From the NCBI RefSeq assembly GCF_018324685.1, contig NZ_AP023354.1, positions 3,286,001 through 3,350,000 on the forward strand: DNA of 64,000 nt, read 5' to 3'. The notes beneath the pieces were generated by a model, which searched no databases, was not told the DNA's origin, and worked only from the letters and a program-made list of their open reading frames with translations. The DNA comes from Actinocatenispora sera (GTDB taxonomy: Bacteria; Actinomycetota; Actinomycetes; Mycobacteriales; Micromonosporaceae). Made by a program: the position numbers and the translations under genes. This document shows positions 43,961 through 51,973 of the stretch, piece after piece; positions within the stretch are counted from its first letter, which is position 1, and every line of letters starts with the position of its first letter.

Positions 43961-44152
43961 TGCCGCGCCGGGTGAGTTCCGCCGTCGCCGGATGCCGGCC
44001 CGGTGCGTCCCGCCGCCCGCGGTGGCCGCGCCCGCGGCGGCCCCCGCGGCGGCCGCGCCCGAGGCGAGGGGGCGTCGGCGCCGGGCCGCCGCCTCCCCAC
44101 GGCGACCCGGCACGCTTTCCTCGGCGGCTGCCCGCGCCACCGGCGCCGCCGG

Positions 44153-46435
44153 TCACTCGGTGCGCATCGCCTCCGGCCGCATCATCCGCCACAGCACCGG
44201 GATGTTGAGCAGGGTGACCAGCGCGACGACCGCGGCGGCGGCGCCGGTCAGGCCGAGTATGCCGGCCGCGTCGAACCAGACCGTCTCGCGCGCCAGGCGC
44301 AGCAGCGCGGCGCCGAGGACCAGCCCGGCTGCCACCGCGAGCAGCAACCCGAGGAACATCGGAATGGCGGTCTGCCACAGTACCGAGCCGGTCAGCGTGC
44401 GGCGCCGGGCGCCGAACGCGCTGAGCACGGCGAGTGGCCGGCGCCGGGACCGCAACTGCTCCAACACCGTGGTGAGCAGGCTCGCGCCGATGACCAGCAG
44501 TACCGCGATCGCGCCGAGCAGCAGCCCGCGCCGTACCGTGTCGAACCGCGCGTCCACCTGCGTGCCCTGCAGGGAGAACACCGACGCGGTCGGGTCGACG
44601 CGCATCGTCGTGGTCACCACGTGGTCGTACGCGTCCGGTACGGCCGGGTCGGTGGCGACGAACCCGGAGGTCGGCAGCCGCCCGCCGAGCACCGGCAGCC
44701 GGCGCGCCGCGGCCGGGGTGAGCAGCAACCCGGCGTGCGTGATGCCGCTCGGATCCGAGCGTGCCGCAACGGTACGCAGCCGCGCCGGCAGCCGCAGCCG
44801 CGCACCGTGCGGTGAGTCGGTGGTCCGGACCGCCTCCCCGGGCCGCGGCGCCCGGGCGTCGGGGTCGTGTACCCCGAACGCGTCCCCGTCGGCGCAGTCG
44901 CCGAGCGCGGCGAACGTGCGCAAGGTGGCGCAGTCGGCGACCACCACGCTGAAGAACAGGTCCGGGTCGTCGACCGCCGCGACGGTGTCGGAACCGTACG
45001 CCTCGACCCGGCGCACGCCGTCGGTGTGCCGCAGCCGGGCGGCGAACCGGGCGCGCTGGCCGGCGGTCATCGGCACGGTGTTCTCGATCACCACCGGCCG
45101 CCGGCTCGCCGCCGGCCCGGTGCGATGCACGTAACCGTGGCTGACGCCGGCGAACACGGTCTGCAGCGCGATCGCGCCGGCCACCGCGACGGTGATGCCG
45201 GTGACTGCGCGCGCCGCGGTACCGCCGTCGAGCTGGAGCCGCCGCACGGCGAGCTGACCCGACACCCCGGCACCGGGCAGCCGCCGCACCACGAACTCGA
45301 CCAGCCACGGCAGCAGCACCGCGGCGCCGGCCAGCAGCAGCAACACCCCCGCCACGGTCGCCTGTAGCTTGAGGCCACCGGCGCCGTCGCGGCCGACCCC
45401 GGCCAGGACCAGCACCGCCAATCCCAGCGCGGTGACCGCGAGCCGCCACCACAGCCGGCGGCGCCGGCCGGCCTCCTGCCGTACCACCCCGAGCGGCTCG
45501 GCCACCACCCGGCGCAGCGCGACCAGCGTGACGGCGACCGCCGCCACCGGCAACGCCACCGCGACCAGCGCGGCCAGTACCGGTTGGGGTCGCACGTCGG
45601 AACCGAAGACGCTGATGCCGTCGAACTCGACCAGCTCGACCAGCTGGCGCCCGGCGAAGAACAGCACCGCGCCGACGACGAGGCCGGCGAGCGCGCCGAG
45701 CAGCGCCTCGGCCGCGGCGATCCGCCGGGTCATCGCCCGGTCCGCGCCGACCAGCCGCGGCGCCGCCTGCTGCCGGTCCCGGGCCGCCGATCCGAACCGC
45801 ACCGCGGTCGCGACGAACACCGCCACCGGCACCAGCAGCACGGTGACGCCGACGACGGTGAGCAGCAGCAGCGTCGGATCCAGCGGCTGGCGGGGCTGGT
45901 CGGTACCGAAGCGGGTGATCCGGTGGCCCTCCCCGGTGAGCCGGTCGGTGCCGAGATAGAACGCGTACTCGCGGGGTCCGGCCAGGCCGGCGTCGCCGAT
46001 GGTGCCGACCACCCGGGCGGCCGGGTACCGGCGGCGCAGCTCGGCGCCGTCCGGCCCGGCGAGCAGCTGCCGCAGCGCCGGCGACACCACCATCTCGCCG
46101 GGCCGCGGCAGCCGGGCCAGGCCCGGCGGTACCGAGGGGTCGGCGCCGTCCGGCTGGACCAGCACGCCGTGGATCCGATGGCTCCGGTAGCTGCCCGGTG
46201 TCTGGCGGATCAGCACCGTGTGCGCGGTGGCCGGGCCGTCGGTGAAGGCGAAGTCACGGGCGTCGCTGCGCGCCCGGTGCCCGGCCAGAATCGTCGGCGC
46301 CGCGGTCGCGAGCAGCAGCAGCGCGACGCCCAGCCCGACCCCGACCGCGGTCATCGCGAGCCGCAGCCACGCGGTCGGACCGCCGCCGACGACCAGCCGG
46401 GTGCCCAGCGCCAGGTCGTGCCCCCAGCGCCTCAT
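44153..46435 (-). CDS. FtsX-type ABC transporter permease
   Basis: A 760-residue permease. Eight or more helices: one at the N-terminus (LRLAMTAVGVGLGVALLLLAT), a large extracellular domain, then blocks near residues 200-230, 255-280, 305-330, 350-405 and three at the C-terminus (LLLGAIAVLLVIGASLLTTVLEQLR; ETAIPMFLGLLLAVAAGLVLG region; ILGLTGAAAAVVALVTLL) that match the FtsX/MacB permease core, with the typical LRSRRRPLAVLSAFGARRRTL coupling loop. Its ATG overlaps the ATPase stop in ATGA, so expression is coupled. It probably exports an antibiotic or lipid-type molecule, under PadR control. Confidence 0.87.
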   Translation of the reverse strand: MRRWGHDLALGTRLVVGGGPTAWLRLAMTAVGVGLGVALLLLATAAPTILAGHRARSDARDFAFTDGPATAHTVLIRQTPGSYRSHRIHGVLVQPDGADPSVPPGLARLPRPGEMVVSPALRQLLAGPDGAELRRRYPAARVVGTIGDAGLAGPREYAFYLGTDRLTGEGHRITRFGTDQPRQPLDPTLLLLTVVGVTVLLVPVAVFVATAVRFGSAARDRQQAAPRLVGADRAMTRRIAAAEALLGALAGLVVGAVLFFAGRQLVELVEFDGISVFGSDVRPQPVLAALVAVALPVAAVAVTLVALRRVVAEPLGVVRQEAGRRRRLWWRLAVTALGLAVLVLAGVGRDGAGGLKLQATVAGVLLLLAGAAVLLPWLVEFVVRRLPGAGVSGQLAVRRLQLDGGTAARAVTGITVAVAGAIALQTVFAGVSHGYVHRTGPAASRRPVVIENTVPMTAGQRARFAARLRHTDGVRRVEAYGSDTVAAVDDPDLFFSVVVADCATLRTFAALGDCADGDAFGVHDPDARAPRPGEAVRTTDSPHGARLRLPARLRTVAARSDPSGITHAGLLLTPAAARRLPVLGGRLPTSGFVATDPAVPDAYDHVVTTTMRVDPTASVFSLQGTQVDARFDTVRRGLLLGAIAVLLVIGASLLTTVLEQLRSRRRPLAVLSAFGARRRTLTGSVLWQTAIPMFLGLLLAVAAGLVLGAALLRLARETVWFDAAGILGLTGAAAAVVALVTLLNIPVLWRMMRPEAMRTE

Positions 46436-47115
46436 CCGACCAGCTCCACGTCCCGGCTGCGGCCGTCGCGCACGGTCACCTCGCGGTCGGCGTACGCGGC
46501 GACCCGCGCCTCGTGCGTGACCAGCACGACCGACGCGCCGGTCTGCCGGGCCGCCGCGGTCAGCAGCCGCATCACCTGCTCGCCGTGGTACGAGTCGAGG
46601 GCGCCGGTCGGTTCGTCGGCGAACACCACGCGCGGCTCGGTGACCAGCGCGCGAGCCACCGCGACCCGCTGGCCCTGCCCGCCGGACACCTCGCCCGGCC
46701 GCTTACCGGCCACGTCGGCCGCCTCCAGCCGCTCCAACCACCCCAGCGCGGTACCTTCCGCCGGCCGGCGGCGGGCACCGGCCAGCCGCAGCGGCAGCGC
46801 CACGTTCTCCAGGCAGGTCAGCTCCGGCACCAGCTGGCCGAACTGGAACACGAACCCGAACTCGGTACGCCGCAGCGCGCTGCGGGTGGCGTCGGAGGCG
46901 GCCGAGACGTCGACCTCGCCGTACCGGACCTGGCCGGCGTCGGGCCGCAGGATGCCGGCCAGGCAGTGCAGCAGCGTCGACTTGCCGGACCCGGACGGGC
47001 CCATCACGGCGACGATCTCGGCCGGCCGGATCGCGATGCTCGCACCGGCGAGCGCCGGCGTCGCGCCGAACGTGCGGTGCAGGTCGCGGCCGACCAGCAG
47101 CGGCGTCTCGGTCAT
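46432..47115 (-). CDS. ABC transporter ATP-binding protein (MacB/LolD type)
   Basis: A 227-residue ATPase. Walker A is MGPSGSGKSTLL, Q-loop in VFQFGQLVPELTCLENV, signature is VSGGQGQRVAVARAL, Walker B VVFADEPTGALD and H-loop in VLVTHEARVAA; the sequence class matches LolD/MacB ATPases that power FtsX-type permeases. Its stop overlaps the permease start and its start overlaps the PadR stop, both as ATGA, so the three genes are one tight operon. Confidence 0.95.
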   Translation of the reverse strand: MTETPLLVGRDLHRTFGATPALAGASIAIRPAEIVAVMGPSGSGKSTLLHCLAGILRPDAGQVRYGEVDVSAASDATRSALRRTEFGFVFQFGQLVPELTCLENVALPLRLAGARRRPAEGTALGWLERLEAADVAGKRPGEVSGGQGQRVAVARALVTEPRVVFADEPTGALDSYHGEQVMRLLTAAARQTGASVVLVTHEARVAAYADREVTVRDGRSRDVELVG

Positions 47116-47636
47116 CGGACGACCTCCCGGGCGAGCGCGTCGAGTCGGGCGGCGGTCAGTTCCAGCCAGCGCAGGTCGGCTTCCAGGTGGAACAGCGCGT
47201 GGTCGCAGATGAGCTGGTCGGCGAGGTCGCCGCCGGCCTTGCGGCGGGTCAGTGTGCGCATCTGGGCGAGGTGCGCGGTGCGCTGGGTGTCCAGGATCTC
47301 CGCCGCGGACCGGCCGCTCAGCAGCGCCAGCACCACCTTGGTGTAGAGCGTGCTGGACAGGTAGGGCTCGGGCTGTTCGGGCCGGCCCAGCCAGCCGTCC
47401 AGGTCGGTCACGCCGTCGTCGGTGATCGCGTAGCGCTTGCGGTCCGGGCCGGCGCCCGGCTCCACTGCGGTCAGCTCCACCAGCCCGTTCTTCAGCAGCC
47501 GGGACAGCGTCGCGTACACCTGCCCGTAGTGCAGCGGGTGGTCCTTGCCGAAGTGCTCGTCGTAGGCGCGTTTCAGGTCGTACCCGTGCCGTGGGCCGGG
47601 CTCGAGCAGGCCCAGCAGCGTCAGACCGATCGACAT
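47112..47636 (-). CDS. PadR family transcriptional regulator
   Basis: A 174-residue repressor. GLTLLGLLEPGPRHGYDLKRAYDEHFGKDHPLHYGQVYATLSRLLKNGLVEL is the PadR winged helix with the YDLK and PLHYGQVYATLSRL signatures; the C-terminal helices (EPYLSSTLYTKVVLALLSGRS) are the dimer and ligand part of the larger PadR subfamily. First gene of the operon with the ABC ATPase and FtsX permease; typical of self-regulated multidrug/peptide exporters such as LmrCD-LmrR or BceAB-like sets. ATG at 47636 sits 7 bases after TATAGT, a leaderless start. Confidence 0.92.
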   Translation of the reverse strand: MSIGLTLLGLLEPGPRHGYDLKRAYDEHFGKDHPLHYGQVYATLSRLLKNGLVELTAVEPGAGPDRKRYAITDDGVTDLDGWLGRPEQPEPYLSSTLYTKVVLALLSGRSAAEILDTQRTAHLAQMRTLTRRKAGGDLADQLICDHALFHLEADLRWLELTAARLDALAREVVR

Positions 47637-47643
47637 GCCCGCG

Positions 47644-47675
47644 ACTATACACATGGTTTATACACGTGGTGTATA
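47644..47675 (-). promoter_or_regulatory. PadR promoter and operator with three half-sites
   Basis: TATAGT on the minus strand (47644-47649) is a -10 box 7 bases before the PadR ATG. TATACAC occurs at 47646-47652 and 47659-47665, and GTGTATA at 47669-47675, so one half-site sits on the -10 box and the other two form an inverted repeat just upstream. PadR proteins bind TATAC-type sites of this kind. Confidence 0.75.
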
Positions 47676-47732
47676 CGTACCGGCCGGGCACCGCGCGACG
47701 TGGCCGGCGCGGGTGCCTGACAGACTGGCGAC

Positions 47733-48200
47733 ATGCGCGTCTATCTCGGTTCCGACCACGCGGGCTTCGAGCTGAAGGCACACTTGCTGGCGGCGCTCGC
47801 CGCCGCCGGCCACGACGTCGTCGACGTCGGCGCGGCACGCTACGACGAGAACGACGACTACCCGGCGTTCTGCCTCGTCACCGGCGCCCGGGTGGTTGCC
47901 GACCCGGGCAGCCTCGGCGTCGTCATCGGCGGCTCCGGCAACGGCGAGCAGATCGCCGCGAACAAGGTCCCCGGGGTGCGCGCCGCGCTCGCCTGGAACA
48001 CCGAGACCGCCCGGCTCGCCCGCGAGCACAACGACGCCAACGTGGTCGGCATCGGCGCCCGGATGCACACCACCGAGCAGGCGGCCGAGCTGGTCCGTAC
48101 CTTCCTCGACACGCCGTTCTCGCAGGGCGAGCGGCACCGCCGGCGGATCGCCCAGGTCGCCGACTACGAGCGCACCCACGCGGTACCGCAACTGCCCTGA
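47733..48200 (+). CDS. rpiB: Ribose-5-phosphate isomerase B
   Basis: A 155-residue isomerase interconverting ribose 5-phosphate and ribulose 5-phosphate in the pentose phosphate pathway. MRVYLGSDHAGFELKAHLL with the catalytic Asp/His pair, VIGGSGNGEQIAANKVPGVRAALAWNTETARLAREHNDANVVGIGARM and a short C-terminus match the actinobacterial LacAB/RpiB family (the active-site loop has Ser rather than Cys in IGGSGNGEQ, as in mycobacteria). It is divergent from PadR; CAGACT six bases before the ATG is a weak -10 match. Counterpart of Rv2465c by memory. Confidence 0.93.
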   Translation: MRVYLGSDHAGFELKAHLLAALAAAGHDVVDVGAARYDENDDYPAFCLVTGARVVADPGSLGVVIGGSGNGEQIAANKVPGVRAALAWNTETARLAREHNDANVVGIGARMHTTEQAAELVRTFLDTPFSQGERHRRRIAQVADYERTHAVPQLP

Positions 48201-48257
48201 CCCGGGCCGCGCCGCCGGTCCGGCCGGTCGGCGGTCCGGGCGGGTCGGCGGCGACGG

Positions 48258-49061
48258 TCAGGGGCGGCGGGCGACCAGGGCGTAGATGTCGTGCACGGTC
48301 GCCGGCGGCTCCTCCGCCGCGGCGGGCCGCCAGTCCTGCGCCCAGGTGATGCCCGGCGGTACCAGCTCCAGGCCGGCGACCAGAGCGGCCAGCTCCGCCC
48401 TGGTGCGCGGCACCACCGGCGTGCTCGTGTTGCGCTGGTAGTTCTCGCCGGCTTTGCTCGCGTCCTGCTGCTGGTCGGCCTGCCAGGCGTCGGCGGTGTA
48501 GTGCGACAGCGCCAGGCAACTGCCGGGCGCCGTCCGGTCCAGGTACCCGGCGACGATGCCGGCCGGATCATCGGCGTCCGGCACGAAGTGCAGGACCGCC
48601 GCGAGCAGTACGGCGATCGGCCGGTCCGGGTCGAGCAGCCGCCGGGCCGCCTCGCTGCGCCAGACCGCGTCCGGGTCGCGGACGTCGGCGTCGACCATCT
48701 CGGTCTGCGGATCCTCGGCGAGCAACTGCTGCGCGTACGCCACGGCGACCGGCTCGTTGTCCACGTACACCACCCGGGCGGCCGGGTTCGTCTGGCGCGC
48801 GATCTCGTGCACGTTGCCGACGGTCGGGATGCCGGACCCCAGGTCGAGGAACTGGTCGATGCCCTGCTCGGCGAGGAACCGCACCGCCCGGCGCAGGAAC
48901 CCGCGGTTGACCCGGGCGGTCTGCCGCGCCGTCGGCAGCATCTGGTCGCCGGCGCGGCGGTCCACCTCGAAGTTGTGCGCGCCGCCGAGCAGGTAGTCGT
49001 AGATGCGGGCCGGGTTCGCCCGACTGGTGTCGAGCACCGACCGGGTCGGATCCTCCGCCAT
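48258..49061 (-). CDS. SAM-dependent methyltransferase, DUF574 (Methyltransf_19) family
   Basis: A 267-residue methyltransferase of a family expanded in actinomycetes. The opening NPARIYDYLLGGAHNFEVDRRAGDQML is the family hallmark; SAM-binding motif I is FLDLGSGIPTVGNVHEIA, motif II VYVDNEPVAV and motif III around MVDADVRDPD; LALSHYTADA follows. Members lie in natural-product and regulatory clusters (partners of whiB-type or antibiotic regulons) but few substrates are known. ATG with GGAGGGACGAC site. Confidence 0.9.
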   Translation of the reverse strand: MAEDPTRSVLDTSRANPARIYDYLLGGAHNFEVDRRAGDQMLPTARQTARVNRGFLRRAVRFLAEQGIDQFLDLGSGIPTVGNVHEIARQTNPAARVVYVDNEPVAVAYAQQLLAEDPQTEMVDADVRDPDAVWRSEAARRLLDPDRPIAVLLAAVLHFVPDADDPAGIVAGYLDRTAPGSCLALSHYTADAWQADQQQDASKAGENYQRNTSTPVVPRTRAELAALVAGLELVPPGITWAQDWRPAAAEEPPATVHDIYALVARRP

Positions 49062-49318
49062 GTCGTCCCTCCGTATGCCGCTGCCTCGCCCGCCACGTTC
49101 CGCCCGGGCACCCTGCTCCAGGGTGCGCCGGAGCACCGGGCCCCGTCTCGTGCTTCGAACCCGGTTCCCCATCCTCCGTGTGCGGCCGGGACCCCCGACG
49201 TGCGCGTGGCGTGCTGTGCTTCGTGCAGAACCCCTGGCCCCGCGTACGTCCCGGAACCCCGGGCGCGGGCGTGCCTGCTGCGTGCGTCCGGAAGCGCCGG
49301 CTCCAGGGCGCGCCGTGC
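49062..49318. other. GC-rich gap with hairpin and decayed repeats
   Basis: No gene. GCACCCTG (49108-49115) and CAGGGTGC (49119-49126) form an 8-base hairpin. CTCCAGGG(T/C)GCGCC near 49116 and 49301, and CGTGC runs in between, look like a decayed repeat like those at other gene ends. Confidence 0.35.
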
Positions 49319-49900
49319 TCAGGCCGGATCGCGCGGGACCCAGTGCCGGCGCACGATGGTCAGGTCGCGCTCGGCGGCGGCCAGGTCGGCCTCGGTGGGC
49401 CGGGCCGCGTCGCGCGCCCGCAGCGCCGCACCGGTGTTCAGCTGCGAGTTGCCGGCGCCGACCAGGCCGCGCAGCCCGCGTTCGCCGTCCGCCGAGTCGT
49501 CGGCCGCCCGAGGCCGGGACCGCTGCTCCTCGGGCCGCCGCTCCGGCTCCGGGTGGTGCCGGGGTGGCCGCGGTACCGGCGTCTCCGGCGCCCGCCGCCG
49601 CTGCCGGCGCGGTGCAGCCGGCTCCGGCCGCGGCCGGGTGCCGCGGCCCGGCGTCGTGCCGTTGGCGAGCGACGTGCCCCCGGCCGCCGCCGTCCCGCTG
49701 GGGGGCGCTGTCCCGCTGGCGGGCGTCGCGCCGCCGCCCGCCAGCGGGACGCCGCCGGTCGGTGTGCCGGTGGCCGGGGCATCGATGGCCGACGGGGTGC
49801 CGGTGTCCGGCTGCTCGCCGGTGCCGGGCGGCGGCTCGGAGCGCTGCCGGGGCGAACCGTCCCGCCGCACCCGGCGCCGCCGCCGGTGATACTCCGCCAT
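49319..49900 (-). CDS. Disordered proline/arginine-rich protein with conserved C-terminus
   Basis: A 193-residue protein of unknown function. Residues 1-125 are basic and low-complexity (Arg, Pro, Gly, Thr; repeats of GTPTGG/GTAPP type). The last 55 residues, GERGLRGLVGAGNSQLNTGAALRARDAARPTEADLAAAERDLTIVRRHWVPRDPA, look folded and, from memory, are conserved at the C-termini of proteins in Micromonosporaceae. No membrane segment. The ATG has no ribosome site but TACCGT six bases before it, a leaderless promoter. A binding partner role is plausible; nothing more can be said. Confidence 0.6.
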   Translation of the reverse strand: MAEYHRRRRRVRRDGSPRQRSEPPPGTGEQPDTGTPSAIDAPATGTPTGGVPLAGGGATPASGTAPPSGTAAAGGTSLANGTTPGRGTRPRPEPAAPRRQRRRAPETPVPRPPRHHPEPERRPEEQRSRPRAADDSADGERGLRGLVGAGNSQLNTGAALRARDAARPTEADLAAAERDLTIVRRHWVPRDPA

Positions 49901-49912
49901 CCCGCGACGGTA
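49901..49912 (-). promoter_or_regulatory. Leaderless-type -10 box for the disordered-protein gene
   Basis: TACCGT on the minus strand (49907-49912) with a 6-base spacer before the ATG; no ribosome site. Confidence 0.5.
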
Positions 49913-49915
49913 CCG

Positions 49916-50024
49916 CGCGACCGGCCCGCGGCCGGCGGCGCGCGATGCGCCGCAGCGGTCAGAGTCGGGTCGCGACCGGCCCGCGGCCGGCGGCGCGCGA
50001 TGCGCCGCAGCGGTCAGAGTCGGG
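49916..50024. repeat. 54-base direct duplication covering a gene end
   Basis: Positions 49916-49969 and 49971-50024 are identical. The second copy includes the stop and last codons of the phosphotransferase gene; the first is a free-standing copy of that gene end. Each contains GCGGCGC and GCGCCGC around GCGAT, a possible terminator stem. Confidence 0.9.
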
Positions 50025-50958
50025 CACGCAGCAGGTCGACCGCGGGCAGCGCCTGGGCGCGCTGGAACTCGCGGATGCGCGGCAGCCGGGCGGGTGCCGG
50101 GAGCAGCGACTGGGAGACGAAGTACCCGCTGACCGCGACCAGGCCGGCGGTCAGCGCGTCCGGGTCGACCTCCGCGGTGAGCGGGTGGGTGGCGAGGATC
50201 TGCGCCCCGTCGCCGCCGCCCTGCATCAGCAGGCTGGGCAGGAAACTGACCAGGTCGAACCAGGCAACCCCGCGCACCGCGCTCGGCCAGTCCACGAACA
50301 GCACCCGGTCGTCGGTCAGCAGCAGGTTGTCGGCGCGCAGGTCACCGTGGAGCAGGGTGTCGCCGCCGGCGACCGATGGCCACCGCGCCTCCCACCCGGC
50401 CAGCGCGTCCAGCTCGGCGGCCACCCACGGGTACGCGTCCGCGAGCCCCGGATGCGGGTCGGCGGCGAGGGTACGGAACCCGTCGAGTCCGTCCTGGTCG
50501 CCGAGCTGTGACACCGGTACGTCCGGCGCCGGCGTCAGATCCGCCACCAGGCCGGTGAGGGCGGCCAGCACCCGGTCCCGGTCGGTACGCCGCCAGGGCA
50601 TCGCCGGCGGTGCGCCCGCGGCCTCGTCGAACGCCAGTACCACCCAGTCGCCGTCGTCGAACCACCAGCGCAGCCGCGGTACCGGGGCGTGCTCGGGCAG
50701 CCCGGCGACGATTCGCGCCTCGTGCCGGAACGCGGTACCGATGTACGCCTCGTCGGCGGCGCTGCCGGCCTTGACGAACACCCGCCCGCCGCCGGCGAGC
50801 CGCAGCCGGCCGGCGAAGGCGGGGGAGAACCCGCCGTCCTGCACGTGCGCGGCGACGACCCGGCCGCCGAGCCGTCGCTCCACCTCGTCGCGGATCCGTT
50901 CGGGCAGCTGGTCCCAGCGCAGCCGGGTGCCGCCGGATCCGGTCAACAACGCGTCCAT
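50014..50958 (-). CDS. Aminoglycoside phosphotransferase-like kinase
   Basis: A 314-residue protein of the APH/choline kinase fold. The N-lobe has GGFSPAFAGRLRLAGGGRVFVKAG with the ATP-binding Lys; the catalytic loop is LLHGDLRADNLLLTDDRVLFVDW, containing the invariant H-G-D, Asn and the metal-binding Asp of DW. It phosphorylates a small alcohol; aminoglycoside, macrolide or choline-type substrates are all possible, so resistance cannot be assumed. ATG at 50958 chosen because it gives the normal lobe length; the frame runs open for another 280 codons without family features. CATCCT lies 6 bases upstream. Divergent from the NUDIX gene. Confidence 0.87.
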   Translation of the reverse strand: MDALLTGSGGTRLRWDQLPERIRDEVERRLGGRVVAAHVQDGGFSPAFAGRLRLAGGGRVFVKAGSAADEAYIGTAFRHEARIVAGLPEHAPVPRLRWWFDDGDWVVLAFDEAAGAPPAMPWRRTDRDRVLAALTGLVADLTPAPDVPVSQLGDQDGLDGFRTLAADPHPGLADAYPWVAAELDALAGWEARWPSVAGGDTLLHGDLRADNLLLTDDRVLFVDWPSAVRGVAWFDLVSFLPSLLMQGGGDGAQILATHPLTAEVDPDALTAGLVAVSGYFVSQSLLPAPARLPRIREFQRAQALPAVDLLRARL

Positions 50959-51056
50959 CCGCAGAGGATGGCGGAGGCTGGACCGGTTTGCACCGCAATT
51001 CCGGCGCCGGTGCGCGCGAAGTCCGGCCGGCGGGCCCGCGTGGCAGGATGCGGAGC

Positions 51057-51704
51057 ATGGCTCAGGATGTGGCGGGCAGGTTGCACGAGATGGCGATCGA
51101 GCTCGGCGCGATGGCGCAGAACGGTCTGCACTACTCGACCGACAAGTACGAGCTCGACCGTTACCGGCGGATCCAGGAGCTGACCGCGGAACTGTACGCG
51201 ATGATCGCCCGGGCCGACCCGGAGCAGTTCCACCGGGCGATCGTGGCCGAGGTGGGGCACGCCACGCCGAAGCTCGACTGCCGCGGTGCGCTGTTCGACG
51301 AGGCGGGCCGGGTGCTGCTGGTCCGGGAGAAGGTGGACGGCCGGTGGACCCTGCCGGGCGGCTGGATCGACGCGCTGGACACCCCGCGGCACGCGACCGA
51401 GCGCGAGTTCGCCGAGGAGGCGGGGCTGCGGGTCCGCGCCGAGCACCTGGCCGCGATCTTCGACGGTACCCTCCACAATGGACACATGGTGCGCGGGATG
51501 TGGCACATCTACAAGATGTTCTTCGTGTGTGACCGGCTCGACGACGCCGAACCGCAGGCCGGGCTGGACGGCGAGACCACCGGCGTCGGCTTCTTCGCGC
51601 TCGACGACCTGCCCGAGCTGTCCGACCGCCGTACCAACGCGGCGGAGCTGGCGCTGCTCGCCCGCCACCACGCGGACCGCACCCTGCAGCCCGAGGTCGA
51701 CTGA
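51057..51704 (+). CDS. NUDIX hydrolase with N-terminal helical domain
   Basis: A 215-residue hydrolase of nucleoside diphosphate-linked molecules. Residues 1-65 form the helical Nudix_hydro_N domain (VAGRLHEMAIELGAMAQNGLHYSTDKYELDRYRRI). The NUDIX box lies in LPGGWIDALDTPRHATEREFAEEAGL: the REx2EExG metal ligands are present, but the first Glu of GX5EX7REUXEEXGU is Asp. Such proteins often act on UDP/CDP-sugars or on NAD-like substrates. The ATG has CAGGAT 7 bases before it and no ribosome site. Divergent from the phosphotransferase gene. Confidence 0.9.
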   Translation: MAQDVAGRLHEMAIELGAMAQNGLHYSTDKYELDRYRRIQELTAELYAMIARADPEQFHRAIVAEVGHATPKLDCRGALFDEAGRVLLVREKVDGRWTLPGGWIDALDTPRHATEREFAEEAGLRVRAEHLAAIFDGTLHNGHMVRGMWHIYKMFFVCDRLDDAEPQAGLDGETTGVGFFALDDLPELSDRRTNAAELALLARHHADRTLQPEVD

Positions 51705-51973
51705 GCGCGCCGCGGCCCGCCCGGCGATCGCTCGAGCGGGTCGTGGCCCACCGGGGACACCAGGGCGAAACGTGCTGTCCCGCGATCGGCGTGTCTCGCG
51801 GCATATGTCCTGATCACCCGGGCGTGCCGGCGGTGCTCGGGCGGCGGACCACGGGCCGAACCCGGCCGCGTAGTCTGGGGGTTTGTGCCGGCCGGCGCCG
51901 CCAGCGAGCAGCGTCCGGCCACAGCCCAGCAGTCGAGCACAGACCAGCAGCCGAGCACGGGAGCCCGAGAACC

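Noticed and set aside
50959-51804. N-terminal extension of the phosphotransferase-like gene
   Set aside because: It is the antisense of the NUDIX gene, Arg/Pro-rich and without domain features.
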